Shown here: positions 35,196 through 42,445 of the stretch, one piece after another
Numbering within the stretch: position 1 is the first letter of the stretch
How the letters are laid out: the number at the start of each line of letters is the position of its first letter
From: Comamonadaceae bacterium
Lineage (GTDB): Bacteria; Pseudomonadota; Gammaproteobacteria; Burkholderiales; Burkholderiaceae_C
Direction of reading: 5' to 3'
Length of the DNA stretch: 64,000 nucleotides
Assembly: GCA_027488985.1 (NCBI GenBank)
Contig: JAIYAR010000009.1
Span: 310,001 to 374,000 of the forward strand
Notes under the pieces: model-generated
Told to the model about the DNA's origin: nothing
What the model saw: the letters and a program-made list of their open reading frames with translations, nothing else
The model's database searches: none
Translations under genes and position numbers: made by a program

Positions 35196-36098
35196 TCAAG
35201 AGGACTGTAAACATTGGGCCACATGGTCCCCGAAAGCGCGCACCTTGGCGGAGTGTTTGCGGGCCTCCGGGCTGATCAAATGAATTGGGATAGGTTTGAC
35301 CTGCCAATCCAGCATCAAGACTACGACGTCGCCGCTTGCCAACAGATCCGAAAACAACCAGTCCGGCATGTACCCGATGCCCGCCCCGTCCACTATCGAC
35401 GCCCGAAGCACCTCTGAACTGTTTGTTTCCAATGTTCCATGTACCCGCACAGTGACCGACGACCCATCTGCGGTGCTGAACTCCCAGTTGTTGCGGGTTT
35501 TTAGCCCGGTGTAGACGATGCAGTTGTGGTCCACAAGATCTTGAGGCACTCGCGGCAGCGACGACTTCTTGCCCAGCGACCGCACGTATTTTTTGCCAGC
35601 TACCAACAACCGCTGCGAAGTTCCTACGCGCCGGGCAATCAATGAACTGTCGGCCAGGGTACCCAATCGGACGGCGACATCAATACCCTGCTCCACCAGG
35701 TCAACAAAACCATCGTCGAGCTTGAAATCGAGCCTGACGTCCGGGTTCAAACGCATGAAAGACTGCACATGCGGCATTAGAACGCGCAACCCGAAACCCA
35801 CTGAGGTTGCCACCCGCAAGGGGCCTGAGAGCGTGCGCTCACCTTGGCGCAATTGCGCTTCAGCCTCGCTGATCTCACCCACCAAACGGCGCGCTTCTTC
35901 AAAGTAACGCAGGCCATCGTCGGTGGGTGTCAACGCGCGGGTAGAGCGAGCCAATAGCCGCACACCCAAATATTTTTCCAGCGCGGCCACCTGCTTGCTT
36001 ACGGCGCTCTGGGTGGTGGCCTGCTCGCGAGCCACCGCGGAGAAGCTTCCGGTTTCCACGACGCGCACAAAAGTTTGCATGGTTTGCAAGCGATCCAT
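35196..36098 (-). CDS. LysR-family transcriptional regulator
   Basis: 300 aa from the ATG at 36098, with GGAG upstream. The N-terminal helix-turn-helix starts MDRLQTMQTFVRVVETGSFS and is followed by STRALTPTDDG. The LysR substrate-binding domain follows. It diverges from the AhpD-like operon across a LysR-type dyad, and it lies directly upstream of the chlorite dismutase gene on the same strand, so it may control both. Confidence 0.93.
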   Translation of the reverse strand: MDRLQTMQTFVRVVETGSFSAVAREQATTQSAVSKQVAALEKYLGVRLLARSTRALTPTDDGLRYFEEARRLVGEISEAEAQLRQGERTLSGPLRVATSVGFGLRVLMPHVQSFMRLNPDVRLDFKLDDGFVDLVEQGIDVAVRLGTLADSSLIARRVGTSQRLLVAGKKYVRSLGKKSSLPRVPQDLVDHNCIVYTGLKTRNNWEFSTADGSSVTVRVHGTLETNSSEVLRASIVDGAGIGYMPDWLFSDLLASGDVVVLMLDWQVKPIPIHLISPEARKHSAKVRAFGDHVAQCLQSS

Positions 36099-36113
36099 TG
36101 AAGGCTCCAATTA

Positions 36114-36128
36114 ATTCCCGTCAGGAAT
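36114..36128. promoter_or_regulatory. LysR-type operator upstream of the AhpD-like operon
   Basis: ATTCC, 5 bases, GGAAT: a perfect dyad with a T-N11-A core, 16 bases upstream of the LysR start and 89 bases from the AhpD-like start. Placement fits an autoregulatory LysR site. Confidence 0.6.
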
Positions 36129-36216
36129 GAATATTAGTCAAATTCACGTACTACCGCCAATTCAGGAACAAGAAGACACTTCATTCCATCAACAACCCGT
36201 CTAGAAAGGACACCCG

Positions 36217-36777
36217 ATGACCACCGTAAACGTTCCCACTTATGACAGCGTCTCTCCTGCCAACCAGGCCCTGTTTGACAACCTCAAAAAAGGTCTGGGG
36301 TTCGTTCCCAACCTGTATGCAACCATCGCGCACTCTGATAACGCGCTGGCAACTTATCTGGCACTCCAGAACGCCAAGAGCTCGCTCTCTGTCAAGGCAC
36401 GCGAAGTGGTCAATTTGGCCGTGAGCGAAGTCAACCAGTGCGCGTATTGCCTGGCCGCCCACAGCGTCATCGGCAAGATGGTCGGATTTACCGAAGATCA
36501 AATCTTGCAAATCCGCGCTGGTGTCGCACCATTTGATGCGCGTCTGGATGCGCTGGCACGCTTGGTACGCAACGTCGCCCTTCAACGTGGCCACGCTGAC
36601 GACGCTGTACTGCAAGCGTTTTTTGAAGCAGGCTGGAATGCTGGCAACCTGGTGGATGTGATGGTGGTGATTGGAGACAAAACAGTCAGCAACTACCTGC
36701 ACAGCACCACCAAAATCCCGGTGGACTTTCCGGCTGCAGTAGCTTTGGCTGACGCTCGCGAGCCCGCAATCGTATGA
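36217..36777 (+). CDS. Carboxymuconolactone decarboxylase/AhpD-family protein
   Basis: 186 aa, AAGGA ribosome site. The AhpD-type redox motif CAYCLAAH occurs near residue 73, with the conserved His two residues after the second Cys region. Members act as alkylhydroperoxidases or thiol partners of peroxiredoxins. It overlaps the EamA transporter by 4 bases, and a peroxiredoxin-like gene is third in the operon, which supports a peroxide-defence role. Confidence 0.9.
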   Translation: MTTVNVPTYDSVSPANQALFDNLKKGLGFVPNLYATIAHSDNALATYLALQNAKSSLSVKAREVVNLAVSEVNQCAYCLAAHSVIGKMVGFTEDQILQIRAGVAPFDARLDALARLVRNVALQRGHADDAVLQAFFEAGWNAGNLVDVMVVIGDKTVSNYLHSTTKIPVDFPAAVALADAREPAIV

Positions 36778-37730
36778 ACGCAGACCGCCGCCTGCTTCCT
36801 GGCATTGCCGTAGGGCTGGCGGCGGCCAGCATTGGCGCTCTCTACACCGTCTTTGCGCGCTGGGGAATCAGCCAAGGCATGGAAGCTTCGGACATGACTT
36901 TCCTGCGCTTTGCAGTTGCAGGCTTGGTGATGCTGCCGTTTTTGGTACGCATACTTTGGGCTGACACAAAGTCATTTCTTGTGCAGTGGAGAGCATGGCT
37001 CGCAGTGTCCCTGTTAGCAGGGCCACTGTTTGGCATCTTGATGTTCACCGCGCTCCAATGGGCTCCGGCCAGCCATGCCGCTGTGTTTCCATTTGCTGCC
37101 ATGAGCGTGATGGGAACGCTAATGTCCGCGTGGGTTCTGAAAGAACCCCTCTCACCCCGCAAACTCGTGGGAGTCGTGATCGTCGTTGCAGGTTTGCTTG
37201 TTCTTTCAGGACTTGAAACGAATACGCTGAGCGCCAAGACATTGGCCGGTGATACGCTTTTCGTGGCTGCAGGAACACTATGGGCGGGCTTTGGCATCGT
37301 GATGCGAACCAAACGGCTCAATCCTATGTTGGCAACGTCTGTCATCTCATTTGCTGCATTGGTGACTTATGTGCCCACCTATCTCCAGGTAATCGGCATT
37401 TCACGCTTGCTGGCCGTGCCGGCAACCGTGTTATGGACAGAGTTGATCATCCAAGGGCTCATAGCTGGCGTGGGCACGCTGTACACCTATTCCAAAATGG
37501 TCTTTTTATTGGGGCCAGCGCGCGCTGCCTTGTTTCCGGCCTTAGCCCCGGGAATCGCAGCACTATTGGCTTGGCCGGTGCTCGGTCACACGCCATCTTT
37601 CACCGAATTGACAGGTTTACTCATCTCGATTGCCGGGCTCATGTGGACCGTCACTGGCAAAAGCGCAAGAGCCTCCTCCAAGCCTATCGCCGCACCGTAT
37701 TTTTCAACCAACCCAAAGGCTACCCAATGA
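36774..37730 (+). CDS. EamA/DMT-family transporter
   Basis: 318 aa with ten predicted membrane helices in two repeated EamA halves; the second starts near residue 160. GISQGMEASDMTFLRF and the duplicated AALxAW-like ends are typical. It is probably an inner-membrane exporter of a small metabolite. Overlaps of 4 bases on both sides couple it to the AhpD-like and peroxiredoxin-like genes. Confidence 0.88.
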   Translation: MNADRRLLPGIAVGLAAASIGALYTVFARWGISQGMEASDMTFLRFAVAGLVMLPFLVRILWADTKSFLVQWRAWLAVSLLAGPLFGILMFTALQWAPASHAAVFPFAAMSVMGTLMSAWVLKEPLSPRKLVGVVIVVAGLLVLSGLETNTLSAKTLAGDTLFVAAGTLWAGFGIVMRTKRLNPMLATSVISFAALVTYVPTYLQVIGISRLLAVPATVLWTELIIQGLIAGVGTLYTYSKMVFLLGPARAALFPALAPGIAALLAWPVLGHTPSFTELTGLLISIAGLMWTVTGKSARASSKPIAAPYFSTNPKATQ

Positions 37731-38380
37731 CCTCGTTAGGCAATCAACTCGCCGACTACCAGGCAGGATTCAAACAACGCGCTGCACCTGAACGCGTCGC
37801 CATGATGGAAAACGCTACCGCCAACTTACGTGCCACAGGCATAGAAGACTCTGCTTTGGATTTGGGCGCCAAATTGCCCGACATTGCGCTGACGAATGCT
37901 AGGGGCGAAAGAGTGCGCCTTAAAGTGCTGCATGCTGGCAAACCTACTGTCCTGGTTTTTTATCGCGGAGGCTGGTGCCCCTATTGCAACCTGGAACTTC
38001 GCGCATGGCAGAGCTTGCTGCCCGACCTGCAGGTTGCTGGAGCACAACTCATTGCCATATCACCCCAACTTCCTGATGGTTCACTGAGCACTGCGGAGAA
38101 GAATGAACTGGCTTACCCAGTGCTGAGTGATTCATCTCTCGAAGCTGCCACGGCATTTGGCATTGCTTTCACCCTGCCACCCGAGTTGGTGGAGCTGTAC
38201 GGCAAAGTAGGAAATGATCTCCCGACCATCAACGGCAATGGACAATGGGTGTTGCCAGTTCCTGCTACCTTTGTGTTTGACGAAGAAGGTAGGATCATTT
38301 TCCGGCACGTTGAAGCGGACTACCGCCAACGCGCAGAACCTGCAGAAGTCTTGGCTGCTCTATTTGAAAGAGCAAACTAA
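37727..38380 (+). CDS. Peroxiredoxin-like (AhpC/TSA fold) protein
   Basis: 217 aa from the ATG at 37727, which overlaps the transporter stop. The thioredoxin fold has VLVFYRGGWCPYCNLELRA, with Cys-Pro-Tyr-Cys at the active-site turn as in the peroxiredoxin-like family PF13911/AhpC-TSA. It probably reduces peroxides using thiols. The frame is open further upstream inside the transporter gene, but that part is a shadow. Confidence 0.9.
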   Translation: MTSLGNQLADYQAGFKQRAAPERVAMMENATANLRATGIEDSALDLGAKLPDIALTNARGERVRLKVLHAGKPTVLVFYRGGWCPYCNLELRAWQSLLPDLQVAGAQLIAISPQLPDGSLSTAEKNELAYPVLSDSSLEAATAFGIAFTLPPELVELYGKVGNDLPTINGNGQWVLPVPATFVFDEEGRIIFRHVEADYRQRAEPAEVLAALFERAN

Positions 38381-38404
38381 AGAATCGATATGAGGAGACC
38401 TGAC

Positions 38405-39190
38405 ATGCAAGTTGCCACAGCATATGGTTTGTTGTCTCGCACGATTGCAGTCATGGCTCTTTGGTTACTTGCTCTGGGAGTAACACGGGCAGTTGAGCTC
38501 CCGACCTCCGGCAGAGACTCAGCTCCATTTTTCAAAGTCAAAAATGGCGTCGCGTCGGGAATCTGCCCTGACATTTATGCCGCGCTGGAGCGCATTGACC
38601 CATCACTTCAAATCAGGGGCGCAGAGAGAGTTCGTTCACTGCCGCTCAACCTGCGTGACTTGGCAGCAGGCAATGAATCCATCAACTGTGGCTTGGGGCG
38701 GAGTCCGGAACGGGATGCCTACGTCCGCTATGTTCAACTGATTACGACGACGCACATGGTGATCGCGGTACGCAACGACGACGCGATTGATTCTGTAAAA
38801 AATTTGGATCAGCTCCGGGTCCTCACCCAAGATCAACCGGTAATCGTGCGCAGAGGGACCGTGTTTGCGGACCGACTCAAGAGAATGGGCATGCGGGTCG
38901 ACGACTCCAGCGCAGACAACGCGGACAACCTGAAAAAGCTGCTGTATCAACGAGGCCGGTTCTACTACAACATTGACTACTTGATGGCTGAGCAATTGCG
39001 TGAGCCTGCTTTTGCCGGAAAAATCAGAGTGTTGCCCAACACATTTGAACCGCAGCCCGTCTATTTGGTGGTGTCAAACAAGCAGCCCACCACCATTGAC
39101 GCAAGCATCCTTGCCGCGTTCAAGGTCATGCGCGCTAATGGAGAGTTGGACGTCATCTTCAAGAAAAACGGTTTGCTTGTGAACCCATAG
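38405..39190 (+). CDS. Periplasmic solute-binding protein (SBP_bac_3 type), orphan
   Basis: 261 aa from the ATG at 38405. GAGGAG lies 7 bases upstream and within a longer alternative frame starting at 38390, which favours the later start. A signal peptide ends near VTRAVE. The body has the binding-protein fold with DQPVIVRRGTVFADRL and a C-terminal DVIFKKNGLL. No transporter partner is adjacent; it sits 24 bases after the peroxiredoxin-like gene and may be a sensor accessory. Confidence 0.82.
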   Translation: MQVATAYGLLSRTIAVMALWLLALGVTRAVELPTSGRDSAPFFKVKNGVASGICPDIYAALERIDPSLQIRGAERVRSLPLNLRDLAAGNESINCGLGRSPERDAYVRYVQLITTTHMVIAVRNDDAIDSVKNLDQLRVLTQDQPVIVRRGTVFADRLKRMGMRVDDSSADNADNLKKLLYQRGRFYYNIDYLMAEQLREPAFAGKIRVLPNTFEPQPVYLVVSNKQPTTIDASILAAFKVMRANGELDVIFKKNGLLVNP

Positions 39191-39205
39191 GCCAAGCGCA
39201 CTGGC

Positions 39206-39673
39206 TTAGCTTTTCACCACCAACTCAGTAAACCTCAGGTGGTGCAAGCACTCCCGCACGATCACCATCGCCGCATAAAACTCCGGCGCCGTAGGCAAGG
39301 CCTCATGCCCGATCGGCCTACCTTGGCTGACCATGGCGATGCGGTTGAACTGGTCTTCCACCTCCTCCAGACTCCAGATCAGCACCGCATCCGGCGCAGC
39401 GCCCACACCTTGCAATATCAACGCGGCACCTGAGCCGCTTAGTTGCAACTGCTCCGTGCGAGCCAGCTTGACAGCAAGCGTCATCAGCACGTCCTCAGTC
39501 ACCTCTATGGCGTGTTCAATGTCCAGCGGCGTGGGCGGTGTGTGCCGCATCCATTGGCGGGCCAGCGATGTGGTGCCCAATTGCAACTCTTGTTGCAAGA
39601 CGACATGGCCGTCCTGCGTACACAACAAAGTGCTGGTCTCCGTACCGAGTTGAAGTGTGGTTTGAAGCGTCAT
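39206..39673 (-). CDS. Unknown protein coupled to a TetR regulator
   Basis: 155 aa from the ATG at 39673, which overlaps the TetR stop (ATGA). It is soluble with no signal peptide; the sequence is Leu/Thr/Glu-rich with alternating strands in the first 40 residues (TLQLGTETSTLLCTQDGHVV) and helices later. I do not recognise a family. Translational coupling to TetR suggests a regulatory or ligand-related role. Confidence 0.7.
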   Translation of the reverse strand: MTLQTTLQLGTETSTLLCTQDGHVVLQQELQLGTTSLARQWMRHTPPTPLDIEHAIEVTEDVLMTLAVKLARTEQLQLSGSGAALILQGVGAAPDAVLIWSLEEVEDQFNRIAMVSQGRPIGHEALPTAPEFYAAMVIVRECLHHLRFTELVVKS

Positions 39674-40302
39674 CGCGCATCCTTGTTTCGCAGGCCTTCC
39701 AGCATGGCCACCAGACACTGTCGGGTGTCTGCCAGCGCGTCCTGCACGCCCGCTTCATCGTCCGGCAGAGAGTCCATGCCGCCATACAAAGCGCCCAACA
39801 CGATGCGTGCCAAGCGCTCGGCATCGTGCCCCTGAAAAATGCCATGTGACTGGATGGCGGCGATGCTGCCGCGCATGGCGCCCAAGCCCTGCCGTTGGCG
39901 GATGTCACCCCACACCTGCGCGCCCAGCACCGCGGGCGCGTCCACCAGCATCAGGCGGCGCATGGGTGCGTTGGTGCCGGCTTGCAGCACGGTGTCGATA
40001 GAGGCCAAAAACGCATCCCAGGCGTTGCCACCTTTCGCGGTCACGGCGTGGCTTGCTGCCATGGCTGCTTGCACCAACTGCGCGTCCACCTGCTCAACTA
40101 CCGCAGCAAACAAGCCTTTTTTGTCGCCGTAGTGGTGGTAGAGCGCGCCCACGGTCACGCCGGCATCCGCGCAGATGCTGCCGACCGGTGCTTTCTCAAA
40201 ACCCTGCTCGCTGAACCAACGCAGCGCGGCGCTCTGCAGTGCTGCCTGTGTGGCGCTGGCGTTCTCTCTGCGGCCGTCGCGCTTGATGGGGGCTTCAGTC
40301 AT
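39670..40302 (-). CDS. TetR-family transcriptional regulator
   Basis: 210 aa. The helix-turn-helix (residues 15-60) includes ALRWFSEQGFEKAPVGSI and GVTVGALYHHYGDKKGLF, the classic TetR signature. A ligand-binding helical domain follows. It diverges from a DUF1304 gene across a perfect 17-bp dyad and is coupled to an unknown 155-aa gene. Confidence 0.95.
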   Translation of the reverse strand: MTEAPIKRDGRRENASATQAALQSAALRWFSEQGFEKAPVGSICADAGVTVGALYHHYGDKKGLFAAVVEQVDAQLVQAAMAASHAVTAKGGNAWDAFLASIDTVLQAGTNAPMRRLMLVDAPAVLGAQVWGDIRQRQGLGAMRGSIAAIQSHGIFQGHDAERLARIVLGALYGGMDSLPDDEAGVQDALADTRQCLVAMLEGLRNKDAR

Positions 40303-40336
40303 GGGTAACGGGGGGTGACATAGGCACCCTTTACAA

Positions 40337-40353
40337 ACATAATGTGATTATGT
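40337..40353. promoter_or_regulatory. TetR operator
   Basis: ACATAAT, GTG, ATTATGT: perfect 7-base arms in the 86-bp gap between TetR and DUF1304. Length and symmetry fit a TetR dimer site. Confidence 0.8.
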
Positions 40354-40388
40354 ATTCTCTGAATCACTTTTTCAACCGGAATGCTTCC

Positions 40389-40748
40389 ATGCCCATCGTC
40401 GCCCAAGTTCTTATTGCACTGGTCTGCCTGATCCACGTGTACATCTTTCTGCTGGAAACCGTGCTCTACAAGAGCCGTGGGGTGAAGGTGTTTGGCATTC
40501 CGCCGTCCGAGGTGGAGTCGCGCAAGGCGGCCATGTCCAACCAGGGCTGTTACAACGGATTTTTGGCCGCGGCCCTGCTGCTGGGCCTGGTCTACCCCGA
40601 CCCGGCCATTGCCAAGGCATTTGCCACTTTCGGGCTGGCCTGTGTGGCGGTGGCAGGTGTGTGGGGGGCGGTCACGGTGATGATGCGCATTCTGTACATC
40701 CAGACCGTGCCCGCAGTGTTGGGTTTGGCAGCGCTTTACCTGCTCTGA
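40389..40748 (+). CDS. DUF1304-family membrane protein
   Basis: 119 aa from the ATG at 40389; earlier in-frame starts would overlap the TetR operator. Four hydrophobic helices and YIFLLETVLYKSRGVKVFG match DUF1304. The protein is an inner-membrane protein of unknown function. The TetR regulator upstream is the obvious controller. Confidence 0.88.
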   Translation: MPIVAQVLIALVCLIHVYIFLLETVLYKSRGVKVFGIPPSEVESRKAAMSNQGCYNGFLAAALLLGLVYPDPAIAKAFATFGLACVAVAGVWGAVTVMMRILYIQTVPAVLGLAALYLL

Positions 40749-40762
40749 AGCAGGCAGTAGCC

Positions 40763-41275
40763 TTAAACCAATCCCAAACCTCTTAAGCGCGCTTCCAGCT
40801 CTGCCACCGAGCCCCAAGGCAGGATGGGTGAGTTTTTGCGCTCATCCGGAGGGTTCTGCTCCAGCTGATCGGACCAGCCGCCGCACCCTGTCAGCGGCAG
40901 CAAAGGCCGCTTGTGCAACCAGGCCAGGCACACCTCCGAGATGGTGCCAGCCCGCCCGCCGATGACCAGGCAGGCATCGCCCGCCAGGGCCATCAACAGA
41001 TTGCGTGCATCGCCCACGCCCGAGGGCACCACCACGGTGGCAGGCCAATCGGGCGGCGGCATCTCGCCTTCGGGGATGATGCTCAGCACCTGCCCGCCTG
41101 CAGCCACCGCGCACTCGGCAGCATGGCGGGTGGCCGGGCTGCCACAGCCACTGACCACCGTGATGCCCAGCCCCGCCATCAGGCGGCCGGCTTCACCAGC
41201 AAGCGCATAGGCCGCCGAGCCGGGCTCTGCACTCCCCAACACACATACTTGCCGTCTGCGGATCGTCGTGGCCAT
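40763..41275 (-). CDS. SLOG/LOG-like nucleotide-binding protein (TIGR00725 type)
   Basis: 170 aa. A Rossmann-like start VCVLGSAEPGS and GGRAGTISEVCLAWLHKRP correspond to the LOG-family PGGxGT-type motif. TIGR00725 proteins resemble cytokinin-activating LOG enzymes and molybdenum-cofactor carrier proteins but lack assigned roles. It ends the OYE-TIGR00725 pair, starting 8 bases after the flavoenzyme stop. Confidence 0.85.
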   Translation of the reverse strand: MATTIRRRQVCVLGSAEPGSAAYALAGEAGRLMAGLGITVVSGCGSPATRHAAECAVAAGGQVLSIIPEGEMPPPDWPATVVVPSGVGDARNLLMALAGDACLVIGGRAGTISEVCLAWLHKRPLLPLTGCGGWSDQLEQNPPDERKNSPILPWGSVAELEARLRGLGLV

Positions 41276-41283
41276 GGCGTGCC

Positions 41284-42384
41284 TTAGACCAAAGTGCCCA
41301 GCGCTGCCGGCGAGAAGTTCGACAACTCCGCCTCGCGGCCATCGCGCACCTTTACCGCCCAGTCCGGGTCGCTGATGAGCGCACGGCCCACGGCCACCAG
41401 ATCAAAGTCGCCCCGGTCAAAGCGGCGCAGCAGTTCGTCCAGAGATGCGGGCTTGGAACTTTCGCCACCAAAGGCGGCGATGAACTCACCACTCAGACCC
41501 ACCGATCCCACCGTGATGGTGGGGCGCCCAGTGAGCTTTTTGGCCCAACCGGCAAAGTTCAAGTCAGAGCCTTCAAACTCCGGCTCCCAGAAACGGCGCT
41601 GCGAGCAGTGGAAGATGTCCGCGCCAGCATCGGCCAATGGCTGCAGCCATGCGGCCATCTCGTCGGGGGTCTGCGCAATGCGGGCAGCGTAATCCTGCTG
41701 CTTCCATTGCGACAGGCGGATGATGATGGGGTAATCCGGCCCTACTTCGGCACGCACGGCCTTCAAAATTTCGGCTGCAAAGCGGCCACGGGCCACCAAA
41801 TCGCCACCGTATTTGTCGGTGCGTGCATTGGTACCTTCCCAGAAGAACTGGTCGATCAAATAGCCGTGGGCGCCATGCAGCTCAATAGTGTCAAAGCCCA
41901 AGCGCTTGGCGGCACCGGCAGCTTTGGCAAATGCAGCGATGGTGTCGGCAATGGCTTCATCGGACATAGGCTCGCCAAAGGCTTTGCCGGGGCGGGACAG
42001 GCCGGAGGGCGAGTCCACAGGTGGTGGCGCTGTCCAGGTGGTACGGGGGTTGCGGGCTGCGCCCACGTGCCAGAGTTGCGGCGCCATCACGCCACCGGCT
42101 TGGTGCACCGCGTTGATGACGTCTTGCCATGCGCCCAAGGCGGCATCACCCCAGAAGTGCGGCACGTCAGGGTCGTTGGCGGCGGACGGGCGCTGCACCA
42201 CGGTGCCTTCGGAAACAATCAGTCCCACAGCGGCAGCCGCGCGCTTGCGGTAATACTCGGTCACCGCCGGAGTGGGCACACCGCCGGGCGAGAACGAACG
42301 GGTCATGGGTGCCATGACAATGCGGTTGGCAAGCTTCAAGCCTTTGAAGCTGAAGGGCTGGAACAAGGGTGCGGCGTTAGACAT
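41284..42384 (-). CDS. NADH:flavin oxidoreductase, old yellow enzyme family
   Basis: 366 aa from the ATG at 42384. A TIM barrel with FMN-binding NRIVMAPMTRSF at the N-terminus, the active-site HGAHGYLIDQFFW segment and C-terminal VAVGRALISDPDW. It reduces activated C=C bonds, for example in 2-cyclohexenone or N-ethylmaleimide. It overlaps the upstream part of the frame that leads into pbpC on the other strand, so the true pbpC start must lie after 42384. Confidence 0.94.
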   Translation of the reverse strand: MSNAAPLFQPFSFKGLKLANRIVMAPMTRSFSPGGVPTPAVTEYYRKRAAAAVGLIVSEGTVVQRPSAANDPDVPHFWGDAALGAWQDVINAVHQAGGVMAPQLWHVGAARNPRTTWTAPPPVDSPSGLSRPGKAFGEPMSDEAIADTIAAFAKAAGAAKRLGFDTIELHGAHGYLIDQFFWEGTNARTDKYGGDLVARGRFAAEILKAVRAEVGPDYPIIIRLSQWKQQDYAARIAQTPDEMAAWLQPLADAGADIFHCSQRRFWEPEFEGSDLNFAGWAKKLTGRPTITVGSVGLSGEFIAAFGGESSKPASLDELLRRFDRGDFDLVAVGRALISDPDWAVKVRDGREAELSNFSPAALGTLV

Positions 42385-42445
42385 AAGAGCAAAGGTGGGT
42401 GGGTTGCAGATCAACACAGTTTACGCAGACCGAATACGGCACACC

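Noticed and set aside
37280..37726. N-terminal extension of the peroxiredoxin-like gene
   Set aside because: It lies wholly inside the EamA transporter gene in another frame; the ATG at 37727 overlaps the transporter stop.
34590..39190. A (per)chlorate reduction island
   Set aside because: Only chlorite dismutase is recognisable; no molybdenum reductase, cytochrome or chaperone genes of that pathway are present.
42272..42445. N-terminal extension of pbpC
   Set aside because: It runs through the 5' end of the old yellow enzyme gene and lacks a ribosome site; a start near 42446 gives the normal family length.
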